Source of the DNA: Adiantum capillus-veneris | Lineage: Eukaryota; Streptophyta; Polypodiopsida; Polypodiales; Pteridaceae | Assembly: GCA_014529385.2 (NCBI GenBank) | Contig: CM043952.1 | Span: forward strand, 59,379,119 to 59,439,118 | Direction of reading: 5' to 3' | Length of the DNA stretch: 60,000 nt | In this document: positions 34,813 through 47,394 of the stretch, one piece after another | Position numbering within the stretch: position 1 is the stretch's first letter | How the letters are laid out: each line of letters begins with the position of its first letter | Program-made: the position numbers and the translations under genes | The notes under the pieces: model-generated | Seen by the model: the letters and a program-made list of their open reading frames with translations, nothing else | What the model was told of the DNA's origin: nothing | Database searches by the model: none

Positions 34813-36018
<1,206 letters not shown>

Positions 36019-36024
36019 CATTGT

Positions 36025-36065
<41 letters not shown>

Positions 36066-36115
36066 CTGAGATGGTTAGTCCATGGCCAATTTGATTTTGC
36101 AAAGATGCTCATTGT

Positions 36116-36177
<62 letters not shown>

Positions 36178-36189
36178 TAACACACCCAT

Positions 36190-38000
36190 TATGTGATGTT
36201 AATCTCATAGATCTTCACAAAAAAAAGTTGTGCTTAGCAATGCTCTTGCACACATGTACACCATATGTGGTGAAGCACTATAAGTACTTGCTACGATGCC
36301 CCTACTATTCAAAAAGTGGTCTCTTGGAATGTGTTTATTACTGGAGCTATTCCTAGATGAAATTTTCCAAGGGATGGGAAGCAAGGGAGGTGGGGCAGCT
36401 AGGGCTTCTATCCATATGTAACCACCTATAATTACCTCCCAAAGCAGTGTTCGGGAAAAGTGTGCCTCAGCTTAGCCTCGAGCCGGTTGAGGGGAGGGCA
36501 AGAAGGAGAAAATTCTGCTTAAAAAAATAGTGTAATTTTGCAAAAATACTGGCTAGTATTGTAAAATTTTAGGTTGAGATTTTTCTTGGAGGGATTTTTG
36601 TATGTTTGTGAAAATGATTTTTCCCGAACACTGTCTCAAAGACATGCAAGAAGTTGTTATGAGAAAAAATTTTCATGATGTGATGGTTATTGACAACTCT
36701 TGGGGAGGAAAAATCATGTTAATAATGAATTGGTCAACGTCTAGGCCAAATGTGCTTAACATTTCAAAGCACAAGAAGTGCTTGTAAAGCTTTCTACCAG
36801 CAATGTCATCTCTTCGGCTCCATTTGTTGCAAGGGATTGTGAAGCGTAGATTTCTCTCTAAACATACTCTTCTAGACTCACTTATGGGAGGATATGCGCA
36901 TGACCAAGAATTGGAGGACGAAACTCTAGATTGTTATCCATGAGGGCATCACCCTGGATGCAATGGCTTTTTGTGCCCCCGACATGCAGACATGTAGTCA
37001 CTGAAGTCAATCATATGAGGGCCAAAACTAATTTGACTTAATATGAGGGAAAAGTATGCTATCACATCAAATAAAGATTAGGACACTTGCATGGTTGATT
37101 TTTTTTTTCCAAATGCACTTATTGTAGTACAACTACTATGAGCATTGCAAAAGAAGTTTTTCCTACTTTAAGAGAATGAAAGTGAGGGTTTTGCTCCAAA
37201 CACAATGACCATTATGCTTGGATTTTGAAGGCATATTGCATTCTGTAAGAAGTTTGTCATTGTCAAAGACATCATGTGATGAGATTGCTATCATGCATCT
37301 TGGAAACAACAGTTGTGCTTGGCAATGCTTTGATTGACATGTAGATCCAGTGTAGTGTATCCAAGGAAGCACAACCAGTTATTGATGATCTTCATGTTTG
37401 GAGTTTCATCTCCTAGAATGTGCATTACAAATCAATATGCCTAGATGGGGAAGGAAGCTCTGGGCTATTGTTAGAGGAGAAAAGGCATGGGCTTCTCTTT
37501 AGATGCAATCACCTATCTTGCATCTAGAGACTGTTTGCATGCTGGAAGGAATTGTCTTCAATACAATCACCTATCTTGCATCTAGAGACTGTTGACATGC
37601 TGGAAGGAATTGTCTTCAATACAAAATTTCATGATAAGATGCTTACTCAAGGATCACAAAAAAAGTAGTGACCTTTGGTAATGTTTTGGGCGATAGGTCC
37701 AATGTGGTACATTTCCAAAAGTTGAAGAAGTCATTGATGAGCTTCCTATTCAAAATGTTGTCTCTAGTTTGTTGGAATGAACTTATAGGATGATATGCAT
37801 AGGAAGATTTGGCTAAAGAATCTCTAGACTAATTCGAATAGATGCAATTGAAGGGCACATGTCCACCTACTATCTTCTTCCTCGGCGTATTGCACATCAA
37901 GTTCTTGGTCTGCTACCCTATTTACAACCATGTGGAAAGCCTGAATAAGGCTTGCCATCATAGAGGAAATGAGAACTTCCACCATCTTTGGTAGAAAAAA
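36190..38000 (+). pseudogene. Scattered degenerate PPR-protein fragments
   Basis: Broken PPR motifs occur in changing frames: VVSWNVFITGAI near 36315, GGYAHDQELEDETLDCY near 36885-36930 with a following EGITLDAMAF, and a repeat-like segment near 37770-37850 that reads NELIG, YA, DLAKESLD and MQLKG with stops between. A 37500-37560 segment (CAATCACCTATCTTGCATCTAGAGACTGTT) is duplicated at 37563. A MITE copy (36445-36633) is inserted near the start. No stretch is long enough to encode a working PPR protein. The style of the fragments resembles those at 3.4-4.6 kb. Confidence 0.6.
36445..36633 (-). mobile_element. hAT-like MITE, copy 3
   Basis: This 189-bp element has terminal repeats CAGTGTTCGGG and CCCGAACACTG, flanked by TCCCAAAG (36437-36444) and TCTCAAAG (36634-36641). 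The flanks are an 8-bp target-site duplication with one mismatch. It is in the opposite orientation to the copies at 2688 and 3160, as shown by GCAAGAAGGAGAAAATTCTGC being the reverse of their CTCC..TTGCCC segment. Confidence 0.8.
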
Positions 38001-38700
38001 GAGAGAATCTCTTTAAGATATACCATGCACAATTGCATCCCAAGTTTAAATTTGAAGCTCATAAAAATCAACTATACCAGAAAATAGTTCTTTTTTGGTG
38101 CAATGTCATATTTATTCTCTCATGTTATGGCTTGCATACATTAGATGTATACATCTGTATGACTACATGCATGTAATACACAATGCAGAGTGAGTGGGTT
38201 TGTTTGTGGTGTTGCAATGAGTGTGTGTGTCAAGTTGTGTGCAAATGATGGTTTGGCTGCAAAATTGTGGTGTTTTGAGAGTGTTTTCTAGTGGATAGGG
38301 GTGTTGTGGAGACCCCGGGCTATAGAGAGGGATTTTTTTGGTGTGATGGGTGTGCTCCACTTTCCAACGTGATCTTGTGCATAAAAAAATGACTAACGTC
38401 AACTCACAATGCCTCCACCCTCAATTGTTTTAAACCCAACCTTCAGTTTTCACATCACAAGTGAACAAAAAGAAATCAAGGTATTTAACCCATACAGTGT
38501 TGAATTGTGTTCACACCCTCATCACTCCACCAGATGAAGCTAACCAAGCATTCCCATGTGACACACAAACTTTGAAAGGTTGTTGTGCATGAAGCTTGAA
38601 AAGTTTTAGGAGGGGTTGATGGTTCCTCAAATCGCACAATGATTTGGTGGCAATAATAAACCTTGGCTAGCCGACAATACCTCCAAGTGTGCCCCCCCCC
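38001..38700. other. Intergenic, nothing recognised
   Basis: No coding or RNA gene is supported. A run of about 13 C lies at 38691-38703. Confidence 0.4.
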
Positions 38701-38759
38701 CCGCCCTTTCCCCTCCTTCCTTTTTGTTTCTCCAATTGCTTGGTTTAATGAGGCAAGAG

Positions 38760-38825
38760 GGATTTGAACTTGTCCACATTCACAATGGGTATTACCAATG
38801 CTTATGAGTTGAGCCTCTTGCATAG
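38760..38825 (-). ncRNA. tRNA-like sequence, possible SINE head
   Basis: On the minus strand there is a box A-like GGCTCAACTCATAAG and, about 46 nt further, a box B-like GTTCAAATCCC. Outer GCAAGAG and CTCTTGC could form a 7-bp acceptor-like stem. The D and anticodon arms do not fold cleanly, so it is not a functional tRNA gene. A tRNA-derived SINE head or a tRNA pseudogene are the options. The downstream body and end could not be defined. Confidence 0.35.
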
Positions 38826-38829
38826 GCAA

Positions 38830-41570
38830 TAAATAACCAATGCACTAGGTAACCTGTTGCTAAGTCCTTTTTACTCTAGCAACAAGTCAAATGGAGATCT
38901 CTTACATTCTCAAAATGTGGACATGGAACAATGCGATGGATCTATTTGCAGAAAACCACATTTGCTGTACTGGCTTATATCAGTTGTACTCAAGGCATCT
39001 AATAACAACAGTCAATTGATTGTCTTGCCTCTACTTCAACACCACACCTTAGATGCTCATAATGCTTTGCCAATTATCAATGGAAAAAATTATCAATGTT
39101 CTTTGTTATGGTTTTGCTTCCCAATCTGTCTCAACCTTATCCAATTTCTTAATTCTGCAAGTTGGATTTTTCTTGGAGACCAACTTGCCTATTCTTAATT
39201 CTATTGCCTACTCTAGGAAAAGGTTATGCATGCTTTTCCTTACCAAAAGTTAAAGTCGCTTGGATAAGGACTTCAAAACCTAGGACCTAGTCTAGAATAA
39301 GTGCTTGCAAAAGTCTACAAAACTCTTTTGTGGATGCTGGAAAAGGCATTTGGGGCTAGTCTAGTGACTTCAGTATGGCACAAGGCAAGGAAGTGTTGTT
39401 GTGTTTGGCCTTTGCAACTTGTAAGGCAATAATAGACAACGCTTATCTTCTCCCAAGAAAATGCACTCCCATGACCAAAATGATCCTAGAAATAAGAGAT
39501 AAAGTGAAAAGTATAAGCTAAGGTGCTTGTAACGTATGTTATTTTAATATTGTGGTTTGAGCTACTACATGCTGATGTGCAAATGCTCCACTTTGTGATG
39601 GGTTTGTTCTAAAAGAGGATGTATGTGTCTCCACTAGTGAGGAGGCACTAGCCTCCCTGTGTGTGCGTGCGTGTGTCCACGCACACACAAGTACACAAAT
39701 TTGAAATACAAAAGAAGTTGTGTGCTCATTGTCTTGAGTGGGGGGTGATGTGTCTTTTGAACATGTAAAAGTGTTCTTTTGTGGATAAGAAATATTATTT
39801 TATTTTATTTTTAAACACACATACTAGGAAAACAAGGCTTTTTTACTTACCCTGATTTTTTTCTCATGGCTTAGCTACTTTAAAATTTTGGATAAGAGCA
39901 ATACTGGCAGTTTAAGAGATTAATGTAACCCCTTCGATTGTAACGATCTAACTTTTCTTGGTTTATGTTTGTGAATTGAATTCTACACCAAGTCATAAGG
40001 ATTTTGTCAATATCTGTTAGAGTTCTCATGTATTTTTTCAATTTGCCCCTACCTTGGGATCTAGGTTACCTGATGGTTCTTGTTCATGGGTTAAAAACCT
40101 TCATAAAAGTGCTCTATTAATGGAATCATCCCTTGCCTATATTCTTTGGGCTACTTCTCCTTCTAAAGTAATTCCCTATTGTGGGATCATATGGCCCCTT
40201 GTGAATCTGAGACGGCTTAAAAAGACATCTTTGAGATTTTGCCTCCATATGTTGATGAAGCCTATACTTGACTTAGATAATCCTGATGGTGGTTTTGTCC
40301 TTTTACAATAGACTCTATAGAAGTGTTAATTTAATTGGTTTTTCTCCCCATACTTCACTTGTATGTTGTTTCTCTAACTCCTAATGTGTGAGATCCCCAA
40401 CCCATCAATACCAAAATTGGGATGGGATCTTTGACAGGTCTCTAGGCTTAATAAAAATCAGAGTCTCTAAACAAGAAAAATCCAAAGAATAGACCTTTAC
40501 CATTGATAATAGCTTGGGTCTATATCCCTAGAAGAAAGACCTAGTCCCGTCTCACAATAGAAACCGTGCAATACTTAAAAATCTAAGACTGTTTCAACCC
40601 TATAATTTCAACAATTTGGGTTAAGGTATTCTCAACCAACACTTTTTTCCCCCAATAGATGTGAGGGCACAACTGTTGGTGAACTCCTCTTCCAATTGGA
40701 GAAGTTTACTAAGCGCTTTTAGTGCACGAGAATGGATAGTTACCTGACTAATCAGGTCCACTCGTCCATGATTAACAACCTTAGCAAATCCCCACTTACC
40801 ACCGCGCACTCACACATGATCCTTTTGTTTACTAATTACTACCACATGTGTTTTAACACTTAAAATAATGGATTACTTTTTAACTTCTTATCACAGTTAT
40901 TCATAAAGACAAGTTATTGAAATCAACATTGAAAACATTCGTTTAGAAAACAAACATCTTTAGAATTAAGAGAAGGTATGGTCACTTATAATATATCTTT
41001 AAAAATTCGGACACGTACTCCACGTGTCTCAAGCACACCTATACATGGGTGAACAAACAACACCCTTCCTTATTTATAAATAGGGTGGAAACCCATCACC
41101 CAAAAGTTCGAGCACATATACGCCAATATCAAATGCCCATACAACCGGACGGTTCCCCTAGGATAAAAACGATATCCTAAGTAGTATCCACAAACATACA
41201 CATGTAGGAGGTACAAACTCCACATACATGGAGGAAACTGACTCGTCAGTGGGCTGACTAGCCATCATTACTCATCACATGAAGTGAAAATATTCCAAGG
41301 AATCAGAGGTGTCTTGAGACAAGCTGTCTTAAGGATGACCAGTCATTCTTTCCTAAGTCAACCAACTTTATCCCAAACATTTCCTTCCTAGTTTACAAAC
41401 AAGTGCTCGTGTGTTTCTTGGAAGAAATCTTTTGTTTCGGCCAATTTTACATTTCTTAATTCCTTACTCCCTCTTTGCATATGCAAGGTTAATAATTAAA
41501 GAAAACTCAAATTAACTAAACTTAAATATAATGAAGACCCACTTGGGATTGATCTGGCATCTGTTGTAGC
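38830..41570. other. Intergenic, nothing recognised
   Basis: About 2.7 kb without a supported gene. A short perfect inverted repeat, GTGTGTGCGT with ACGCACACAC, lies at 39660-39690 and is explained by GT-rich sequence. Confidence 0.4.
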
Positions 41571-41581
41571 ACTGGGGCCTA

Positions 41582-41709
41582 TACACTCTCACCAGTCAGC
41601 CTACTACTAGGCCCAGCTTCGTCGTCGTGCGATGCTCTACTTCTTTTTGGAGCTTCGTCCTCATCATCAGATGATGTAGGATTTTCTCGGGTCCTTTCAG
41701 GTGCTATAA
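41582..41709 (-). other. Short acidic open segment, possible exon remnant
   Basis: On the minus strand, after a possible 3' splice site (TTATAG), there is an open stretch of about 41 codons ending in TAG. It contains TSSDDEDEAPKRSRASHDDE, which is acidic with a basic PKRSR patch like the tail of a nuclear protein. No start codon and no partner exon is recognised, so this may be chance. Confidence 0.25.
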
Positions 41710-41759
41710 CTTCTTATCTTTATAAAAAACGACGTCTAATCATTAGGTAAATTATCTGA

Positions 41760-43250
41760 AAGTTAGACTTAACCTTTGTATTCAATCTTAACCCAATCAA
41801 GGTTAAATTTGTAGTCTTAATTGGTAGATACTTGACCTAGAAATTTCTTATTTACCTATATAGGTATGATAACTTTTTCCAAAGCTTTCCTAAAGATTTT
41901 CTAAGCTCTCCTAATTTTCTTATAATTTTCTATATCTTTTTCCTAATTTCCCATTGAATTTTACACTTGGAATCTGCTTATTTTGAGCTTGGTATTTATT
42001 CTATTTATATTCTCTTAAAGATTCTATTTCCTCAACTTTATATCACTAGTTTACACTTACTGTAATTTTCCTAGAAACTTTTGACAGCAAAGTCTGTTTA
42101 ATTAATCTTTAGGTAAAAATAGGACTTTTGGTCAATTATAATTTCCTAAACTAACTAATTAACTATGGTATCATTATCACAAGTAGATAATGGTATTTAT
42201 GATCTCTGGTAATTATCTTTTAATTTTTCAACTTAATTATTATAATTTGACTTAGATAAATATCTATATTAATTTTCCAACCTTAAGATAATTATCATGG
42301 ATTCTTATTATGTGAACTAACTCTGATAAATAGCACATAATCATCTAACATGATTAACTAATTTCTCCCTTTAATTTTCAGCTAGAATTAGTTTGATTTG
42401 ACTTAGATAAATAGCTATATTAATTTTCTAACCTTAAGATAATTATCATGGCTTTTTTATCATGTAAAATAACTTTGAGAAATAGTACATAATTATCTAA
42501 CATGGTTTACTAAATTTTTCCTTTAATTTTTAGCTAGAATTAGTCTGATTTGACTTAGATAAATAGCTATGTCAATTTTCTAACCTTAAGATAATTATCA
42601 CAACTTCTTTATCATTTAAAATAACTCTGATAAATAGTACATAATCATCTAACATGAGTAACTAATTTCCTCCTATAATTTTCAATTAAAAACAGCTAAT
42701 TTTTGCTTAAATAAATACTTAGATTAATTATTTGTTAATAAAGTAATTACCCCATGTTTATAAATAAATACTTAGATTAATTATTTGTTAATAAAGTAAT
42801 TACCCCATGTTTATAACAATTTTTTCTAGCTATGATAATTAACTTAAGAACTTCTGAGCTAATTAAGTAGGTTTCTCATCAATTTTTTTATTAAAACAGC
42901 TAATTTTTGCCTAATTACTTATAGAAACTAATCAGAAAATTAAGAGATAATTTTTCTAGCATCTTGATAGTTTAATCCAGCTCTAATAATTATCTTATAC
43001 TAATCTAATCTTAATTAGTATAATTACCCTTAATTTAAAACCAAAAAGATTAATTTCAGCCTTAATATGGCTTAATAATTAATTAAACTAATATCCCTAA
43101 TTTTAATCTAAGTAATCAATAAAATATTAAGAGTTAAGAGAGTAGCTTATAATATAAAGAGGATTTATCTTCTGAATTAATTAGATTAATTAAGAAAAAT
43201 ATAGGTAAATTAGAATAATTTTGCTAGTTCAGAAGGGATTAGGCTAATTA
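41760..43250. repeat. AT-rich DNA with a 151-bp tandem repeat
   Basis: Three units start with TTTGACTTAGATAAATA at about 42246, 42397 and 42549. They share TTAATTTTC(T/C)AACCTTAAG or a close variant, ATAATTATCA, AAATAG.ACATAAT.ATCTAACATG and TTTAATTTT.AGCTAGAATTAGT. A second local repeat of 53 bp (ATAAATACTTAGATTAATTA..CCCCATGTTTATAA) occurs twice from 42711. There is no gene. Confidence 0.8.
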
Positions 43251-45387
43251 TCATGGATAATCAGCTAGAGTTTTTGCTCTCTAGTGAATTTTTAGTAGGT
43301 TTCTCTCTACGTGAGAGAGAAATGGCCAGGACTTCGAGTCTGAGTCAGAATGAGAGACCTAGGGCCCTAATTATACTTTTTCTAGGCCTTTTGAACCTTC
43401 CTTGGCTAGAACAAGCAGCTGCTTGCAGTAGCTAAAGCAGCTCCCAAGCTGAAAAATGTGCCATCTCTATCTACTCATGTCCCTGGACAGTCCTGTAACC
43501 TCCTCCCACCGCCTACCTGACTTAAAAATTCAACCCTGATAATTTTTTGTTAATTTCATAAATATATGGGACCCTTAGTAAAAGTCTATGCTTCAACGAT
43601 TACTTCAACCATCAAGTCTATGCTTAAATGATTACTCCAACCATCCAAGTTTTCAAGACAATTTAATTTACATTGAACCTTCCGGTGGAACTAGCAGGGT
43701 CAATTTTTGTCTGATTTTAATTCTGAAAATTCCTAGCCCAAGGTTTGTTGTGCTTAAGATTCCAAAAATACCATTTTTTAATTGCTTTTGAAATAGTGTT
43801 TTTACTTGATTTCTTGACAAATGCTTTCTTCTAAAGCTTGAGTCCATTCCTGGATGCTAGAAAGGTGGAGACCTTACATAATGGATCTGCTTGTTTTAGG
43901 TGGAAAACTTTCCTAGGACCACTTTCTCGGGCCACCTATCCATACTTCATCTCTCTCATGGGCTATTGAATCACAATCCTTCTATCTTGAATTTTATGAT
44001 GGGATGGTACACTCATAGCATCACTCGCTATATCTTTTTCTGATTCCTTTTGAATTGTCTATACCTCTTTCAAGGTCTTTTTCAATTCCTTATATTTGAC
44101 CTCCATAACCACTATTCAAGATAATCATGGCTTTTACACCAAAAAATTCCATAGGTAAGGTGGTCTTTCCCTCTTTACCCTCACAATAGTCTCTAACCTT
44201 GTTGACTGAAACAGATTATATTATTTTCCTGGGAAATTGTTCTTGTTTCATTTCATTGACACGCTCTTGAGTTAGATCCCTAATTCCCACTTTTTCTAGA
44301 ATTTTGTGAAAGTCGCCCCACAGATTACGTCTAAGTTTAAGCAATTCTCCCAATTTTAAAGTACATTTTATCTTTGTAGAAACGACTGACCAAAGTTTCT
44401 CGTGTCCAAAATTTCCTTGGCTTTTGCCACTATGATCATCTTGCAAACTAAGGATTCATCTTCATGCTCATGTATGTATGATGGAAAGGTCTTAAGAGTT
44501 TAATTTTGAATTCACAAATTTTTATAAACCCCAGTCTTCATACAATGATTGCATGTCCACTTTCATTGGTCATGGTCTAGACACAACTTTTCAAATGGTA
44601 TAGACTCTAACACCTAACTACCATCATTTGCATTTCTTATGGAATCCGACAAATGGTTAGACAAGTCTTCTACCAAAAATGGAATTTTGTCTAGCCCATC
44701 CTCTATAGCAGGCACAATAAGATTTGGTTCTCTTATGAGCTTAGGTTCGTTTTCTTTAACCCCACCCATTTTTCACTAGTTTTTTATTCTTTTTATTTTG
44801 TTCCAACTAGTTTTGTCATGTGTATGGTCAATAGAACTCTCAGGGAAGCTATGATTCATTTAAATTTCAAGAGAAACAATGGAAGGGCTCTTTGGTAGCC
44901 ATATTTTCACTATTTGTGATCTCATGTGTGAGTACGATTGGTGTTGTTTCACTCTATTTCCACGATAGAAAAAAAGGTTATGGGGTGCAAACTTTGCCTA
45001 TTTGAAGTGCCTACCATATCTATGCAATGATGGTAGCAGGAAAATATAAATGTGAATGTATGTGAGACATGGGATTGGGGCCAACAAGTGTGTTTTTCTA
45101 TGCCTATAATATGGGATGCTTAAAAGTTGCCAAAATGTAGATTTATGGGTAAATTATATAGTGCTCAAAGTGCTCTTCATGCTTGTATTTATAGATCATT
45201 GAGTAAAGGGATCTTGGAAAGTCATGTATTTGATTTCTATCAATGTACATCACACTATGATTGGGCATATAAAGGATGCTCAATCTCCTAAGAGGCTTAG
45301 GACACTTTGCTATCATTGAATGTGACCGACACAAAGGCAAGGAAGCTGCAATTTGAAGACTGAGGTGAATATTGTTCAAAAGAAAAG
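43251..45387. other. Intergenic, nothing recognised
   Basis: Short open frames exist on both strands (for example 43253-43435 plus and 44216-44446 minus), but none shows a motif I know. A 32-bp unit (TCTATGCTT.AA.GATTACT.CAACCATC) is duplicated at 43586-43650. Confidence 0.4.
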
Positions 45388-46993
45388 TGTCATAATATTC
45401 AATATCTAATTCTCCTAAACGATTTTCTCATGTTAAACTGATCATTTAATATCGGGAAGTGCCAGGGGAGAAAAATCTAGAATATTGGTTAAGCTAGCAG
45501 ACCGGCCACAATAGGGATCCAAAGGAGGGAAAATAGGAATCCAAAGGGGGGACCATCTGCAAAAGAGACATGTGCAAAAATGGGCTTAAAAGCCCCTAAG
45601 GTTCAGCCCATTAAGACTTCCAAAATGCTAAGGTTCCAAAATTCAAAGGTTGTGTCCAAAGGTCAAGCATGGGGGGAATTGGACGCTTTGTGTGTGACCC
45701 AAAAGTATTTATCAATCCCTACATAGGAGGGGGCGAGCCTTGGGAGTAGGGAATGAGAGAGAAACTCACACACACACACACACAAGCTCCCTTTACACAA
45801 AGGGAATGAGGGACACATGTCAGCTCCCTAGCCCAAATGCCCACAAGGTGTACCCAATTCCTATTGGATGGCCTTGGAGGTGGACCAATGAGAATTAGGC
45901 TAGAGTAAATCTAGTTTAATTAATTTAAAAACACTTAATAAAAGAACCAATGAGAATTAAGCTCTCTAGAAGACTATTGGACAGTATCCCAAGGGGTCCA
46001 ATGAGCATTCAACAGCCCAATGGCTTGCCTGATTCCTATTGTCCAGGAAGCAAAGGGGTCCAATGAGAGTTTAGTTGGATTTATTAGTTACATAAAGCTC
46101 TCACAAAAGGGGAAAGGGGGACACATGTCAGAAGGCTATCACTTATACTTCTTAATTATCATTGGCTAGCCCTAGGGAGGTCCAATGAGACTGTAGCATG
46201 AGCAAATAGCAAGAGGGGTCGACCAAGAGAGAGAGGGGGCTGATTTTTGCAAGGCATTACCACAAACACACTCACACAATCTCATGTGTGAAGTAAAGAA
46301 GACTCTCTGTCCTTATCAAGCTTTAATGGAAAACTTACCACCTACTCCAATCTTGTGAGAAGGGAGGCCTACACCAACAACTCTTGGCTTTGTGATGCAA
46401 ATCCAACCAAGAGCCAAGCTTCGATGCATGCTCATCTCCTTTACCATGCTAATTACTAAGCTAAGCTATGCTAATATGAGTGATTATGTGAGGAGATGTA
46501 CATCTTTCTTGTAAGAATACTCCTTCTTCCTCTCAATCTACTCTCATACCCCGCTAGCTCTCACCATCTTCGAAGGTGTGTGAGGTCTTGGGTCTGAGAC
46601 TGGAGAGAATTGATGTTGTGTTTGATAAGTGTTTTGCTTAGTGCATGAAACTTTCATCTTCATTGCACTAGCTAGTCTTCTTGAAGGAACACAAAGAATT
46701 GTATTGTACAATACAAAGCCTTTTGGAGGGGGGACCGGCTCCATGTAAATCCGGTCCTCAACTGTTGTCAATAGTTGAATTTCTCTCTCTTTTGAAAGTA
46801 TTGTTCATGCTATCTAACTAGGTGTTATGCTTTTTGTTGCTCTCTCCACCCAAGCACTCTTGTAATTCTCATTAGGAATCTATTCTAATGAAATGCCCAC
46901 TATGTTCATATTAATTTCCGCTACACACAAGTTACTAGGCCATTAAATGTTACAAAAAGCCTATCCATCAATGACTACTCGTCGCTGAAGAAA
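45388..46993 (+). mobile_element. LTR X, plus orientation
   Basis: Starts TGTCATAATATT after a purine-rich AAAAGAAAAG. Its first 70 bp match the start of the minus-strand LTR at 57221 (shared TTCTCAT, TTAAACTGATCATTTAAT). Further matches are AAAGGGGAAAGGGGGACAC (46108), GGTCCAATGAGA.TGTAGCATGAGC, and the 46350-46830 part, which is the reverse complement of 49640-50160. A (CA)n-like segment lies at 45768-45784. The exact right end is uncertain because shared sequence continues past the expected CA end. It may be a solo LTR or part of a larger broken element. Confidence 0.5.
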
Positions 46994-47390
46994 TGCCCAC
47001 TATGTTCATTAGGAATCTATTCTAAGTGTTTTGCTTAGTGCATGAAACTTTCATCTTCATTGCACTAGCTAGTCTTCTTGAAGGAACACAAAGAATTGTA
47101 TTGTACAATACAAAGCCTTTTGGAGGGGGGACCGGCTCCATGTAAATCCGGTCCTCAACTGTTGTCAATAGCTGAATTTCTCTCTCTTTTGAAAGTATTG
47201 TTCATGCTATCTAACTAGGTGTTATGCTTTTTGTTGCTCTCTCCACCCAAGCACTCTTGTAATTCTCATTAGGAATCTATTCTAATGAAATGCCCACTAT
47301 GTTCATATTAATTTCCGCTACACACAAGTTACTAGGCCATTAAATGTTACAAAAAGCCTATCCATCAATGACTACTCGTCGCTGAAGAAA
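46627..47390 (+). repeat. Recent 367-bp tandem duplication with shuffled linker
   Basis: 46627-46993 and 47024-47390 are nearly identical; the only difference I saw is AATAGTTGAA versus AATAGCTGAA. The 30-bp linker (46994-47023) is itself two pieces copied from inside the repeat in swapped order: TGCCCACTATGTTCAT, then TAGGAATCTATTCT. Confidence 0.9.
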
Positions 47391-47394
47391 GAAT

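Noticed and set aside
38757-38830. Functional tRNA gene
   Set aside because: D and anticodon arms do not fold properly and there is no clear anticodon loop.
40054-40311. 85-codon plus-strand ORF
   Set aside because: No motif, composition like surrounding DNA and no supporting neighbour.
44216-44446. 76-codon minus-strand ORF
   Set aside because: Some resemblance to a charged helical protein but no family match; not enough to call a gene.
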